From: Ignavibacteria bacterium CG1_02_37_35
GTDB lineage: Bacteria; Bacteroidota; Ignavibacteria; Ignavibacteriales; Ignavibacteriaceae
Assembly (NCBI GenBank): GCA_001871325.1
Contig: MNVA01000012.1
Location: 1 to 37,315, forward strand
Length of the DNA: 37,315 bases
Direction of reading: 5' to 3'
A program made the position numbers and the translations under genes. The notes under the pieces were generated by a model. That model did no database searches. It was not told the origin of the DNA and was given only the letters and a program-made list of their open reading frames with translations. How positions within the stretch are numbered: position 1 is the stretch's first letter; each line of letters opens with the position of its first letter. Below are positions 1-7,517 of this stretch, piece after piece.

Positions 1-6
1 TTTTTA

Positions 7-120
7 GTTACAAAGATTCAACACCTAAGGTGTTGAGAAAAAAAGTTTTTGTATCATACAAGATTTCAATGAAAAGGTTAGAGTAAAGCCAATCCCCATC
101 GGGGATTGAATCTTTGTAAC
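7..120. repeat. Element bounded by 15-bp inverted repeats, with two palindromes
   Basis: The sequence GTTACAAAGATTCAA at 7-21 is matched exactly by its reverse complement at 106-120. Each arm runs inward into a perfect hairpin with a 3-nt loop: an 8-bp stem at 18-36 (loop TAA) and a 7-bp stem at 91-107 (loop ATC). The two ends therefore share a conserved head but have different stem sequences. No gene is present inside. It may be two convergent copies of a REP-like unit or a very small non-autonomous element. Confidence 0.7.
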
Positions 121-141
121 AAGATGACAATACACGAGAAA

Positions 142-158
142 GAATTCCATAGGAATTC
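142..158. repeat. Short palindrome, GAATTCC/GGAATTC with 3-nt loop
   Basis: A perfect 7-bp stem with loop ATA lies upstream of the toxin-antitoxin pair. It has the CC-NNN-GG core seen in the other palindromes of this window. The sequence on its right, read on the minus strand, begins with TTTCTAC, which recalls the head found beside the palindromes near 27.7 kb. Confidence 0.5.
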
Positions 159-292
159 AATATTTTTTATCGTAGAAATCAACCTTAAGGATATAGACAG
201 CACTAAATTATTCATTCCCTTTTAATGGTTTTGAAAAACCGTTTCATTTTATGTAAATTGAATCAGTAAAAAGAAGAAAAGAGAAAAAAACA

Positions 293-505
293 ATGCAATC
301 AATTCAAGCTATCATAGAGCCGAACGGACACATAAGGTTTCCTGGAAAATTTCGTATTAAAAAACCGACAAAAGCAATTATCACTTTTCTGGAAGAGGAG
401 AATGAGTTAAGGTTTACGGAGTTAGTGAGTGAAAAATCATTAGCAGAAGATTGGAACAAATCTGAAGAGGATGAAGCATGGGTGCATTTACAAGCGGCAT
501 TGTAG
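293..505 (+). CDS. Antitoxin of a type II toxin-antitoxin pair (DUF2281-like)
   Basis: This 70-residue protein has an N-terminal region that looks like a small DNA-binding domain (residues 1-35) and an acidic C-terminal tail with a LAEDW...EEDEAW pattern. That tail is typical of DUF2281-type antitoxins, where it wraps the toxin. The gene lies directly upstream of a PemK/MazF-type toxin and overlaps it by 28 bases in another frame, so the two are almost certainly translated together. An AG-rich stretch just before the ATG can serve as ribosome binding site. The family call rests on the tail and the context, because the N-terminal half is too short to place firmly. Such antitoxins usually repress their own promoter; no operator could be identified here. 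Confidence 0.75.
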   Translation: MQSIQAIIEPNGHIRFPGKFRIKKPTKAIITFLEEENELRFTELVSEKSLAEDWNKSEEDEAWVHLQAAL

Positions 506-825
506 TTTTAATTCCTTTTCCATTCTCAGATTTATCTCAATCAAAGGTAAGACCGGCGCTGATTCTTGCTGAAACAAAACAGAATGAATATGTTTTATGT
601 CAGATTACCAGCAAGGCTTATTCAGATTCTCAAGCTATCGAAATTACAAATGAGGATTTTCAAAACGGCGGATTAAAAAAAGTAAGTTATGTCCGCACTT
701 CCAAATTATTTACCGGAAGCGGAGAGTTATTCCTTTCGCAAGCTGGTGAATTAAGCAATATTAAATTCAACCTGATTATTGACCAAATCATTCAAATGTT
801 TTCTTCGGAAAAACGCAAGAGTTGA
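478..825 (+). CDS. PemK/MazF-family endoribonuclease toxin
   Basis: This 115-residue protein matches the PemK/MazF fold. It starts with a G-x-IVVL-x-PFPFSDLS strand-loop segment (residues 7-20), followed by KVRPALIL (residues 23-30), the conserved arginine-proline strand of the family. Members cleave mRNA and are neutralised by the partner antitoxin. The ATG lies inside the antitoxin gene in the +1 frame, with GAGG about 8 nt upstream, so toxin synthesis probably depends on antitoxin translation. Length is normal for the family (110-120 residues) and nothing suggests inactivation. The pair is isolated, with repeats upstream and an unrelated PHP gene downstream. Confidence 0.88.
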   Translation: MGAFTSGIVVLIPFPFSDLSQSKVRPALILAETKQNEYVLCQITSKAYSDSQAIEITNEDFQNGGLKKVSYVRTSKLFTGSGELFLSQAGELSNIKFNLIIDQIIQMFSSEKRKS

Positions 826-914
826 CTTCATTTATTTTTCTTCCTCCCAAATGCCTTTTCAGTTTTATCTTTTCGTAATTCTCTCTATTTTGTACCGAAC
901 AAATTTAAAAGAAA

Positions 915-1961
915 ATGAACGAATACGTCGGCGTAATACACGTCCACTCAATTTTTTCCGATGGCTCAGGTGAAGTAGAACAAATAGCTCAACTTGCTGA
1001 TGAGTGCGGTTTAGACTTTTTAGTTTTAACCGATCACAACACGCTGCGTGCACTGCATGAAGGATATGAAAAATTCTACGGTAAAACACTCTTGCTTGTT
1101 GGATGTGAACTGAATGATAAAGAAAATAAGAATCACTATTTAGCTTTAGGGATAAAAGAAACTTTTTCAACCCGAAGACCTGCAAAAGAGTACGTAAAAA
1201 GTGTAAAGGATGCCGGCGGAATTGGTTTTTTAGCTCATCCGCACGAAAAACGGAATTCTATGAAAGAGCAGCCGGCTTATCCGTGGACTGAATGGGATAG
1301 CACCGATTTTACAGGGATTGAAATTTGGAACCACATGTCCGAATGGATGGAAAATCTTACCGAACAAAACAAATACCAATCCTTTCTGCATCCGTTAAAG
1401 TCAATTGTGCAGCCTCCGGCAGAAACATTAAAGATTTGGGATGAACTCTCAATTGCCCGGAAAGTAGTTGGAATTGGAGGAGTTGACGCACATGCACACA
1501 AAGTGAATCTCCTTGGCTTTTTTGAAGTTGAGGTTTTCCCGTATAAAGTTTTGTTCAAGTCAGTCAGAACTCATATTTTAACAGAGCAGAAAATCGAAAT
1601 TAACGCAAACCCCTCTTCTGTGGAAAAAGCTAAGAGTTTAGTTTTAGAATCTCTCCGGAGAGGAAATTGTTTCGTCTCTAATTATTATCATGGAGATGCA
1701 ACAGGATTTCGTTTTTTTGCGGAATTCGGCAATAAAAAAATCCAGATGGGTGAAGAAATCCTCTGTGAAAAGCCGGTAATGTTAAAAGTTTATTTGCCGG
1801 GAAAATCAGCTGATATTCGTTTGATTCATAATGGTAGATTGGTTGAATCACTTCAAAATATTGAAGCCCAATTTATTGTCAGCGAAAAAGGTATTTACCG
1901 GATAGAAGTTTTTATAGATTCGCACGCATGGATTTTTTCAAATCATATTAGAATTAAATAG
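915..1961 (+). CDS. PHP-domain metal-dependent phosphoesterase family protein
   Basis: This 348-residue protein carries the metal-binding residues of the PHP superfamily: H9-x-H11 with D16 (HVHSIFSDGSG), D40-H41 (LTDHNT), E65 (GCE), H108 and H110 (AHPHEK), and a late D-A-H-A-H site near residue 195. These ligands normally hold two or three Zn, Mn or Fe ions and hydrolyse phosphoesters. The last ~100 residues look like a beta-sandwich appended to the catalytic barrel, as in CehA/McbA-type PHP proteins. There is no signal peptide, so it is probably cytoplasmic. The substrate cannot be read from sequence. No strong ribosome binding site is visible before the ATG. Confidence 0.85.
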   Translation: MNEYVGVIHVHSIFSDGSGEVEQIAQLADECGLDFLVLTDHNTLRALHEGYEKFYGKTLLLVGCELNDKENKNHYLALGIKETFSTRRPAKEYVKSVKDAGGIGFLAHPHEKRNSMKEQPAYPWTEWDSTDFTGIEIWNHMSEWMENLTEQNKYQSFLHPLKSIVQPPAETLKIWDELSIARKVVGIGGVDAHAHKVNLLGFFEVEVFPYKVLFKSVRTHILTEQKIEINANPSSVEKAKSLVLESLRRGNCFVSNYYHGDATGFRFFAEFGNKKIQMGEEILCEKPVMLKVYLPGKSADIRLIHNGRLVESLQNIEAQFIVSEKGIYRIEVFIDSHAWIFSNHIRIK

Positions 1962-1963
1962 TA

Positions 1964-2026
1964 GTAGAAAGTTACAAGTAGAAAGTAAAAGTTATCCTTT
2001 CCACTTTTCACTTTCCACTTTTTACT
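1964..2026. repeat. Heptanucleotide (STRR-like) array between genes
   Basis: Nine 7-nt units run in one register directly after the PHP stop codon. The first four are of GTAGAAA type and the last five of TTCCACT/TTTCACT type, so the two halves are roughly inverted and could fold into a long imperfect hairpin. It fills most of the gap before the next gene. Confidence 0.7.
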
Positions 2027-2055
2027 TGAAACCAAATTATTTATCGGAGTTATGA

Positions 2056-2742
2056 ATGTTAACAAAAAGAAAAAAGTTATCCCGCAAGGAAATTAAAGAA
2101 GATGGTCTCGTAACTTTTTATTATAAAACCGTCGGTTTTTACGGAAAGCATAAACAAAATTTCTTGATCGGCGGGGTTGCGGTAATTCTTCTTGCAGCCG
2201 CATCTTTTTTTTATACGCAACAAAAAAGCAGTAAGAGTGAAAAGGCAAATGTTGAACTGTCGCGTGTTATTCCCCTATTCGATTCCGGGATGTTCTTAGA
2301 AGCGATTCAAGGTAATCCTCAAACAAAAGTAATGGGATTAAAAAAGATTGTTGCAGAATACGGCAATTCCGAGAATGGTGAAATTGCAAAAGTTTATCTT
2401 GCCCACGCCTATTCTTATCTCGGTAAAGTTGATGATGCTTTGAAAAATTACGAAGATTACGACGGCGGCAATGAACTCTTCCAAGCTGCGGCGTTTGCAG
2501 GCGAGGCAGCGTGTTATGAATCAAAAAATGATTTTGAAAAAGCTGCCGAACTCTATCGCAAAGCAAGTTCTGTTTCAGAAGAAAATGCGCTTAATCCCCA
2601 ATATCTTTTATTTTCCGGCATTAATTTTCTGAAGGTAAAAAAACTTGCGGAAGCAAAAGAAATATTTGAAAGAATTAAAAAAGATTTTCCGACTTCAACT
2701 TCAGGTAGGGAAGTTGATCGTTATTTAGCTCAAGTAGAATAA
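2056..2742 (+). CDS. Membrane-anchored tetratricopeptide-repeat protein (YfgM-like)
   Basis: This 228-residue protein has a basic N-terminus, one membrane helix at about residues 38-54 (FLIGGVAVILLAAASFF), and a periplasmic TPR region covering the rest. Helical repeats rich in A-x-x-Y and A-x-x-x-Y are visible near residues 110-210 (for example KVDDALKNYEDY and DFEKAAELYRKAS). The architecture is that of YfgM/TPR_21 proteins, which in Proteobacteria work with the SecYEG-associated chaperone PpiD. That role is an analogy, because no partner gene is adjacent. The ATG has CGGAG a few bases upstream. It probably leads the run into accB, although a heptad array separates them. Confidence 0.8.
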   Translation: MLTKRKKLSRKEIKEDGLVTFYYKTVGFYGKHKQNFLIGGVAVILLAAASFFYTQQKSSKSEKANVELSRVIPLFDSGMFLEAIQGNPQTKVMGLKKIVAEYGNSENGEIAKVYLAHAYSYLGKVDDALKNYEDYDGGNELFQAAAFAGEAACYESKNDFEKAAELYRKASSVSEENALNPQYLLFSGINFLKVKKLAEAKEIFERIKKDFPTSTSGREVDRYLAQVE

Positions 2743-2744
2743 TT

Positions 2745-2806
2745 TGTATTAAGTATTTGTCAATAGTCATTTCTCAATTGACTACTAACAAATAACTAAT
2801 AACCAA
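2745..2806. repeat. Degenerate heptanucleotide array before accB
   Basis: Units of 7 nt such as GTCAATA, GTCATTT and GACTACT follow one another through the gap between the TPR gene and accB. They drift into AACTAAT-type units before the accB ribosome binding site (AAGGAA). The array is more degenerate than the one at 1964-2026 but the 7-nt register holds. Confidence 0.55.
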
Positions 2807-2822
2807 AACTAAGGAACTGAAC

Positions 2823-3281
2823 ATGGATTTTAGACTCATAAAAAGATATGTTAAATTGGTGGAAGAAAGCAATATTTCCGAAATCGAGATTGAGCAGGAT
2901 AATTCGAGAATAAAGATTTGCAAAAAAGCTGATGTACCGCCTCCTGCTCAACAGAATGCAGCACCGGCTCCTACTCCAACGCCAATTATTACTTCTCCAT
3001 TGCCGGCGATCGTGCAGCCGAAAGAAGAAAAAAATTCAAAAATAAAAGAAGTTAAATCTCCGATTGTCGGTACTTTTTACCGCGCTCCGGGACCGGATGC
3101 AGACCCTTATGTTAAAGTTGGCGACAATGTTTCAACCGGCGCCGTTTTATGTATTATTGAAGCAATGAAATTGATGAACGAAATTGAATCTGACATCTCC
3201 GGGAAAATTATTAAGATCTTAGTTGAAAATGGAAAACCGGTTGAATATAATCAACTTTTAATGCTCATCGAAGCAGAATAA
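2823..3281 (+). CDS. accB: Biotin carboxyl carrier protein of acetyl-CoA carboxylase
   Basis: This 152-residue protein carries biotin between the biotin carboxylase and carboxyltransferase steps that make malonyl-CoA for fatty-acid synthesis. An N-terminal helical region (1-38) is followed by a proline/alanine-rich flexible linker (39-65) and a biotinyl domain (about 76-152). That domain contains E113-A-M-K116-L-M, with Lys116 the biotinylation site. The PxPGxF-like start of the domain reads [12 protein letters not shown], as in true AccB proteins. AAGGAACTG precedes the ATG. accC follows 16 nt downstream, the usual accBC operon. The carboxyltransferase genes accA and accD are not in the window. 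Confidence 0.96.
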   Translation: MDFRLIKRYVKLVEESNISEIEIEQDNSRIKICKKADVPPPAQQNAAPAPTPTPIITSPLPAIVQPKEEKNSKIKEVKSPIVGTFYRAPGPDADPYVKVGDNVSTGAVLCIIEAMKLMNEIESDISGKIIKILVENGKPVEYNQLLMLIEAE

Positions 3282-3297
3282 AGATTTTGAGGAAACC

Positions 3298-4647
3298 TTG
3301 TTTAAGAAAATATTAATTGCAAATAGAGGCGAAATTGCTCTTCGTATCATTCGAACATGCAAAGAATTAGGTATAAAAACAGTTGCCGTTTATTCTGAAG
3401 CCGATAAAAACTCCCTTCACGTAACCTTTGCCGATGAAGCGGTCTGTATCGGACCCGCGCTCAGTAAAGATAGCTACCTAAAAATTCCCGTGATTATTTC
3501 CGCCGCACAAATTACTGGAGCCGAGGCAATTCATCCCGGTTACGGTTTTCTCGCAGAAAACGCCAGCTTCTCCGAAATCTGTTCTGAGTCAGGGATTAAA
3601 TTTATTGGTCCTTCGCCTGAAATGATTCACTTGATGGGAAATAAAGCAAACGCAAAAGAAACGATGCGGAAAAACGGAATCCCGGTTATTCCCGGAAGTG
3701 ACGGTGTTGTAGCAAATGTAATTGACGGGAAAGCAATCGCGCAAGAGATTGGATTCCCGGTTATTGTAAAAGCTTCTGCCGGTGGCGGCGGAAAAGGGAT
3801 GCGCATTGTTCAAGAGGAATCGGAATTTGAAAACGCTTTTCAAACCGCAAGTTCAGAAGCAATTGTTTCCTTCGGGAACGGCGAAGTTTATATAGAAAAA
3901 TATCTTGAAAATCCCCGTCATATTGAATTTCAAATTATGGGAGATCAATTCGGGAATGTATACCATTACGGCGAACGCGACTGCTCGGTTCAAAGACGCC
4001 ATCAAAAATTAATTGAAGAATCTCCTTCCCCAATTATGGATGCTGAACTTAGAAAAAAAATGGGAGACGCTTCAGTGCTTGGAGCAAGATCAGTAAACTA
4101 CGAGGGCGCCGGAACTATTGAGTGTCTTGTTGATAAACATAAGAATTTTTATTTCATGGAAATGAATACAAGAATTCAGGTTGAGCATACGGTAACGGAA
4201 GTTATAAATGGAGTTGATCTCATCCGTCAGCAGATATTGGTAGCCGGTGGAGAAAAAATTGAGACGATGCCAAAAGACCCGGTCGGGCATGCAATGGAAT
4301 TTAGGATAAATGCAGAAGACCCTGAAAAAGGATTTCGCCCGAATCCCGGTAAAATTGAATCTCTTCATTTCCCGGGAGGATTTGGCATCCGGGTAGATTC
4401 GCATGTTTATCAATCGTATGTTATTCCCCCCTATTATGATTCCCTCTTGGCAAAACTAATCGTATGGGGAAAAAATCGAAAGACTGTTATCATGCGTGCC
4501 AGGCGGGCGTTGGAAGAGTTTACAGTCGAAGGAATTAAAACAACTATTCCATTCCACCTTGAGGTTTTAGAGAATGAACAGTTTGTAAGCGGAAATTTTG
4601 ACACTTCATTTTTAGACAATTTTTTAAAAGAAAAAAACAATAATTAA
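3298..4647 (+). CDS. accC: Biotin carboxylase subunit of acetyl-CoA carboxylase
   Basis: This 449-residue enzyme uses ATP and bicarbonate to carboxylate the biotin on AccB. It shows the N-terminal lobe ([12 protein letters not shown]), the ATP-grasp loop with Lys159 and the glycine loop 162-167 (GGGGKG), then [12 protein letters not shown] and the catalytic [14 protein letters not shown] segment near 285-298. Length is standard (about 445-450). Translation starts at a TTG (3298-3300), supported by GAGGAAA 5-12 nt upstream and by the family N-terminus starting exactly there. It sits between accB and gcvH with short gaps, so the three are probably cotranscribed. Confidence 0.97.
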   Translation: MFKKILIANRGEIALRIIRTCKELGIKTVAVYSEADKNSLHVTFADEAVCIGPALSKDSYLKIPVIISAAQITGAEAIHPGYGFLAENASFSEICSESGIKFIGPSPEMIHLMGNKANAKETMRKNGIPVIPGSDGVVANVIDGKAIAQEIGFPVIVKASAGGGGKGMRIVQEESEFENAFQTASSEAIVSFGNGEVYIEKYLENPRHIEFQIMGDQFGNVYHYGERDCSVQRRHQKLIEESPSPIMDAELRKKMGDASVLGARSVNYEGAGTIECLVDKHKNFYFMEMNTRIQVEHTVTEVINGVDLIRQQILVAGGEKIETMPKDPVGHAMEFRINAEDPEKGFRPNPGKIESLHFPGGFGIRVDSHVYQSYVIPPYYDSLLAKLIVWGKNRKTVIMRARRALEEFTVEGIKTTIPFHLEVLENEQFVSGNFDTSFLDNFLKEKNNN

Positions 4648-4659
4648 TAGAGGAATTTT

Positions 4660-5040
4660 ATGAATATTCCAGAAGGTTTAAAATACACAAAAGAGCATGA
4701 ATGGGTTTCCACCACCGGAAAGATAGCGACCTTTGGTATCACTGATTATGCGCAAGGTGAACTTGGCGACGTAGTGTTTGTTGATATTGATCCTCATTTA
4801 CAGGAAGTAGCAAAGAGTGCAAATTTCGGAACTATTGAAGCAGTAAAGACGGTGAGCGAACTTTATGCGCCATGCAGCGGAAAAGTTATCGAAATTAATA
4901 AAACACTTACCGACTCTCCTGAAAAAGTGAATAGTGATCCATATGGCGAAGGCTGGATGATCAAAATTGAAATGGCAAACGAAAGCGAATTAACAGATCT
5001 TCTTGATGATGCTGCTTACAGCCAGCTCATTGGTGAATAA
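4660..5040 (+). CDS. gcvH: Glycine cleavage system H protein
   Basis: This 126-residue lipoyl carrier shuttles the aminomethyl group between the P, T and L proteins of glycine cleavage. The lipoyl site is Lys63 in G57-T-I-E-A-V-K63-T-V-S, and the N-terminal KYTKEHEWV and C-terminal GEGWMIKIE blocks are characteristic. Length is normal. The start is preceded by AGAGGAAT. The genes for P, T and L proteins are absent from the window. H protein can also serve as a lipoyl donor in lipoate relay pathways, so its position just after accBC need not mean glycine breakdown only. Confidence 0.96.
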   Translation: MNIPEGLKYTKEHEWVSTTGKIATFGITDYAQGELGDVVFVDIDPHLQEVAKSANFGTIEAVKTVSELYAPCSGKVIEINKTLTDSPEKVNSDPYGEGWMIKIEMANESELTDLLDDAAYSQLIGE

Positions 5041-5061
5041 TCTTTATCTTTTCAAATTTTG

Positions 5062-6603
5062 ATGAATAGAAAAAATGAAATACTCATCATTGATTTTGGC
5101 TCGCAATACACTCAACTAATAGCGAGGCGTATCCGGGAAGAAAATGTATTTTCCGAAATTTTTCCTCATACCCTTTCTCTTCAAGAAATAAAAAAACGAA
5201 ATCCCTCCGGTATTATCCTTTCGGGTGGACCGATGAGCGTCTATGCTGAAGATGCCCCTGATGTTAATTCGGAAATCTTTGCATTAAATATTCCCATTCT
5301 GGGAATTTGTTATGGGCTGCAGCTGCTTGCAAAGCATCTTGGCGGCAAGGTTGAGAAAGCTGACGAAAGAGAATATGGAAAAGCCGGGTTCACGGTTTCC
5401 GCTAATTCCAAACTTTTTTCTGACTGCGAATTAAATTCTTCGGTATGGATGAGTCATGGCGACTTGGTTACTCAAGTCCCAAACGGATTTTGCATTACCG
5501 GAACATCAGCCCATTCACCGGTTTGCGCTGTTGAAAATACTCAAAAAAAAATTTATGGATTACAATTCCACCCTGAAGTTGCTCATACTGTTGAAGGAAA
5601 AAAAATTCTTCATAATTTTTTGTTCTCAGTCTGTAATTGTAAAGCAGATTGGACGCCCGCTCATTTTGTTGAAGAAAAAATTACCGAAATTAAAAACAAA
5701 GTTGGTTCCGATAATGTTTTGTGCGCATTAAGCGGCGGAGTAGATTCAACAGTTGCGGCAGTGCTTGTTCAAAAAGCAGTTGGAGACCAATTAACGTGTG
5801 TTCATGTTGATACAGGCTTAATGCGGAAAAACGAAAGTGAAAAAGTCGTTTCTCTTTTCCGCAAGCATTTAAACTTAAAAGTAATTTCTGTTGATGCTTC
5901 CAAATTATTTTTAGAAAGATTGAAAGAAGTCACAGAGCCGGAGCGAAAAAGAAAAATTATTGGGAATACCTTTATAGAACTTTTCGAACAGGAAGCAGCC
6001 AAAATTCCGAATGTAAAATACTTAGTGCAAGGAACCCTTTATCCCGATGTTATTGAATCGGTTAGTGTAAAAGGGAAATCGGTAACGATTAAAACGCATC
6101 ACAATGTTGGCGGGCTTCCTGAAAAAATGCACTTAAAATTGATTGAACCCTTCCGCGAATTATTTAAAGATGAAGTGAGAAATGTTGGCAAAGCACTTTC
6201 CATCCCGGCAGAATTAATTGCACGTCATCCGTTCCCCGGACCTGGTTTAGCTGTAAGAATTTTAAGTGATATTACCGGGGAAAAACTTTCGCTGCTGTGC
6301 CAGGCAGATGAAATCTTTATTGATGAGATTAAAAACGAAAATCTTTATGATGAAATTTGGCAGGCATTCGCAGTGCTTCTTCCTGTGCAAAGCGTTGGCG
6401 TAATGGGAGACAGCAGAACATACGAGAATGTTCTTGCCTTGCGCGCGGTTACTTCCACAGATGGAATGACGGCAGATTGGTATCCGTTTCAGCCTGAATT
6501 TCTTGCCCGTGTATCAAATAAGATCATCAACAAAGTGAATGGAATTAATAGGGTGGTTTATGATATAAGTTCTAAACCGCCATCTACAATTGAGTGGGAA
6601 TAA
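5062..6603 (+). CDS. guaA: GMP synthase (glutamine-hydrolysing)
   Basis: This 513-residue enzyme converts XMP to GMP with ATP and glutamine. The class I amidotransferase half has the nucleophile Cys83 (GICYGLQ) with H170 and E172 (FHPEVAHT). The ATP-pyrophosphatase half has the PP-loop S224-G-G-V-D-S229, and the C-terminal dimerisation domain ends in the diagnostic [10 protein letters not shown] chose the ATG at 5062 rather than the TTG one codon earlier because it gives the usual N-terminus ([20 protein letters not shown]). No clear Shine-Dalgarno sequence precedes it. The stop codon overlaps the next gene's start (TAATG). Confidence 0.97.
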   Translation: MNRKNEILIIDFGSQYTQLIARRIREENVFSEIFPHTLSLQEIKKRNPSGIILSGGPMSVYAEDAPDVNSEIFALNIPILGICYGLQLLAKHLGGKVEKADEREYGKAGFTVSANSKLFSDCELNSSVWMSHGDLVTQVPNGFCITGTSAHSPVCAVENTQKKIYGLQFHPEVAHTVEGKKILHNFLFSVCNCKADWTPAHFVEEKITEIKNKVGSDNVLCALSGGVDSTVAAVLVQKAVGDQLTCVHVDTGLMRKNESEKVVSLFRKHLNLKVISVDASKLFLERLKEVTEPERKRKIIGNTFIELFEQEAAKIPNVKYLVQGTLYPDVIESVSVKGKSVTIKTHHNVGGLPEKMHLKLIEPFRELFKDEVRNVGKALSIPAELIARHPFPGPGLAVRILSDITGEKLSLLCQADEIFIDEIKNENLYDEIWQAFAVLLPVQSVGVMGDSRTYENVLALRAVTSTDGMTADWYPFQPEFLARVSNKIINKVNGINRVVYDISSKPPSTIEWE

Positions 6604-7517
6604 TGGAAGCTAAAGAGAAACAATTAGTTCAACTTAAAATTGAAAAAGCACAGCGTTTTATTGCCGAAGGAAAAACGCTCCACGCATTACAATTTTACAA
6701 AAAGATTATTGAGGAACATCCGGAAGCTATCGAAGCCTATTTCAATTTATCTCTGCTTTATGAAAGTCTTGAAAATATTTTAGCTGCAGAAAATCTACTT
6801 TCTGAATTACTCGAAGAAAATTCTGACAATAATGAAATTCGATTGTTCTTCGGACACTTTCTTTTCCGGCAGGGTAAATGGAATGAAACGATTGAAGTTT
6901 TATCATTCTTCTCCCCAAACGAAATTCCCTTAGCTTCATTCTTTATAGGTTACTCGCACTACATGCTCCTTGAATATGAATTAGCAAGAATCAGTTTTGA
7001 AAATTTTGTAAAAAGCGGAAAAGAGACTGAGTTCATGCAGGATGCCTACATTTATTTAGCGAAGACACATATTAATTTAACTAATTTTGATATGGCGCTT
7101 CTTTACGTTAAACAAGCCGAGGTGTACTATTCAAACCATTATGAACTTCATTTGCTCTTCGCGATTATTTATTATTATTTAACGATGATTGCCCACGCAG
7201 TAACGTCAATTGAAAAAACTTTAAAGCTGAATAAAGATGATCTTTCGGTAACTGAATGGGCGGGGAAAATATATCTGAAAAGCGGTGATTACAAAAAAGC
7301 AGAAAAATATTTTACCAAGTTTATTGATGAATCTACCGAGGTATCTCCGGAAACATATTCTCATTTAGGAATAACTTACCTTTATACAAACAAAATAAAA
7401 GATGCGGAAAATTATTTCAACTTGGCATTAAAGCTTGATCCCCAAAACAAAGTAGCCCTTGAAGCAGTTAAAAATTTAGAAAAATTGAATCAAAACCAGG
7501 CAGCTTCAGATGGTTAG
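6603..7517 (+). CDS. Tetratricopeptide-repeat protein
   Basis: This protein of 304 residues is made almost wholly of TPR-like helical hairpins, with recognisable units near residues 13-46, 48-80, 215-250 and 255-290 (for example DYKKAEKYFTKFIDE and IKDAENYFNLALKLDPQN). It has no signal peptide or membrane helix, so it is probably a cytoplasmic scaffold. The ATG at 6603 overlaps the guaA stop by one base (TAATG), with GAGTGGGA as ribosome binding site; a GTG three codons earlier is possible but less likely. It overlaps the next gene by 8 bases, which suggests the two TPR proteins are made together. No specific function can be assigned. Confidence 0.85.
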   Translation: MEAKEKQLVQLKIEKAQRFIAEGKTLHALQFYKKIIEEHPEAIEAYFNLSLLYESLENILAAENLLSELLEENSDNNEIRLFFGHFLFRQGKWNETIEVLSFFSPNEIPLASFFIGYSHYMLLEYELARISFENFVKSGKETEFMQDAYIYLAKTHINLTNFDMALLYVKQAEVYYSNHYELHLLFAIIYYYLTMIAHAVTSIEKTLKLNKDDLSVTEWAGKIYLKSGDYKKAEKYFTKFIDESTEVSPETYSHLGITYLYTNKIKDAENYFNLALKLDPQNKVALEAVKNLEKLNQNQAASDG

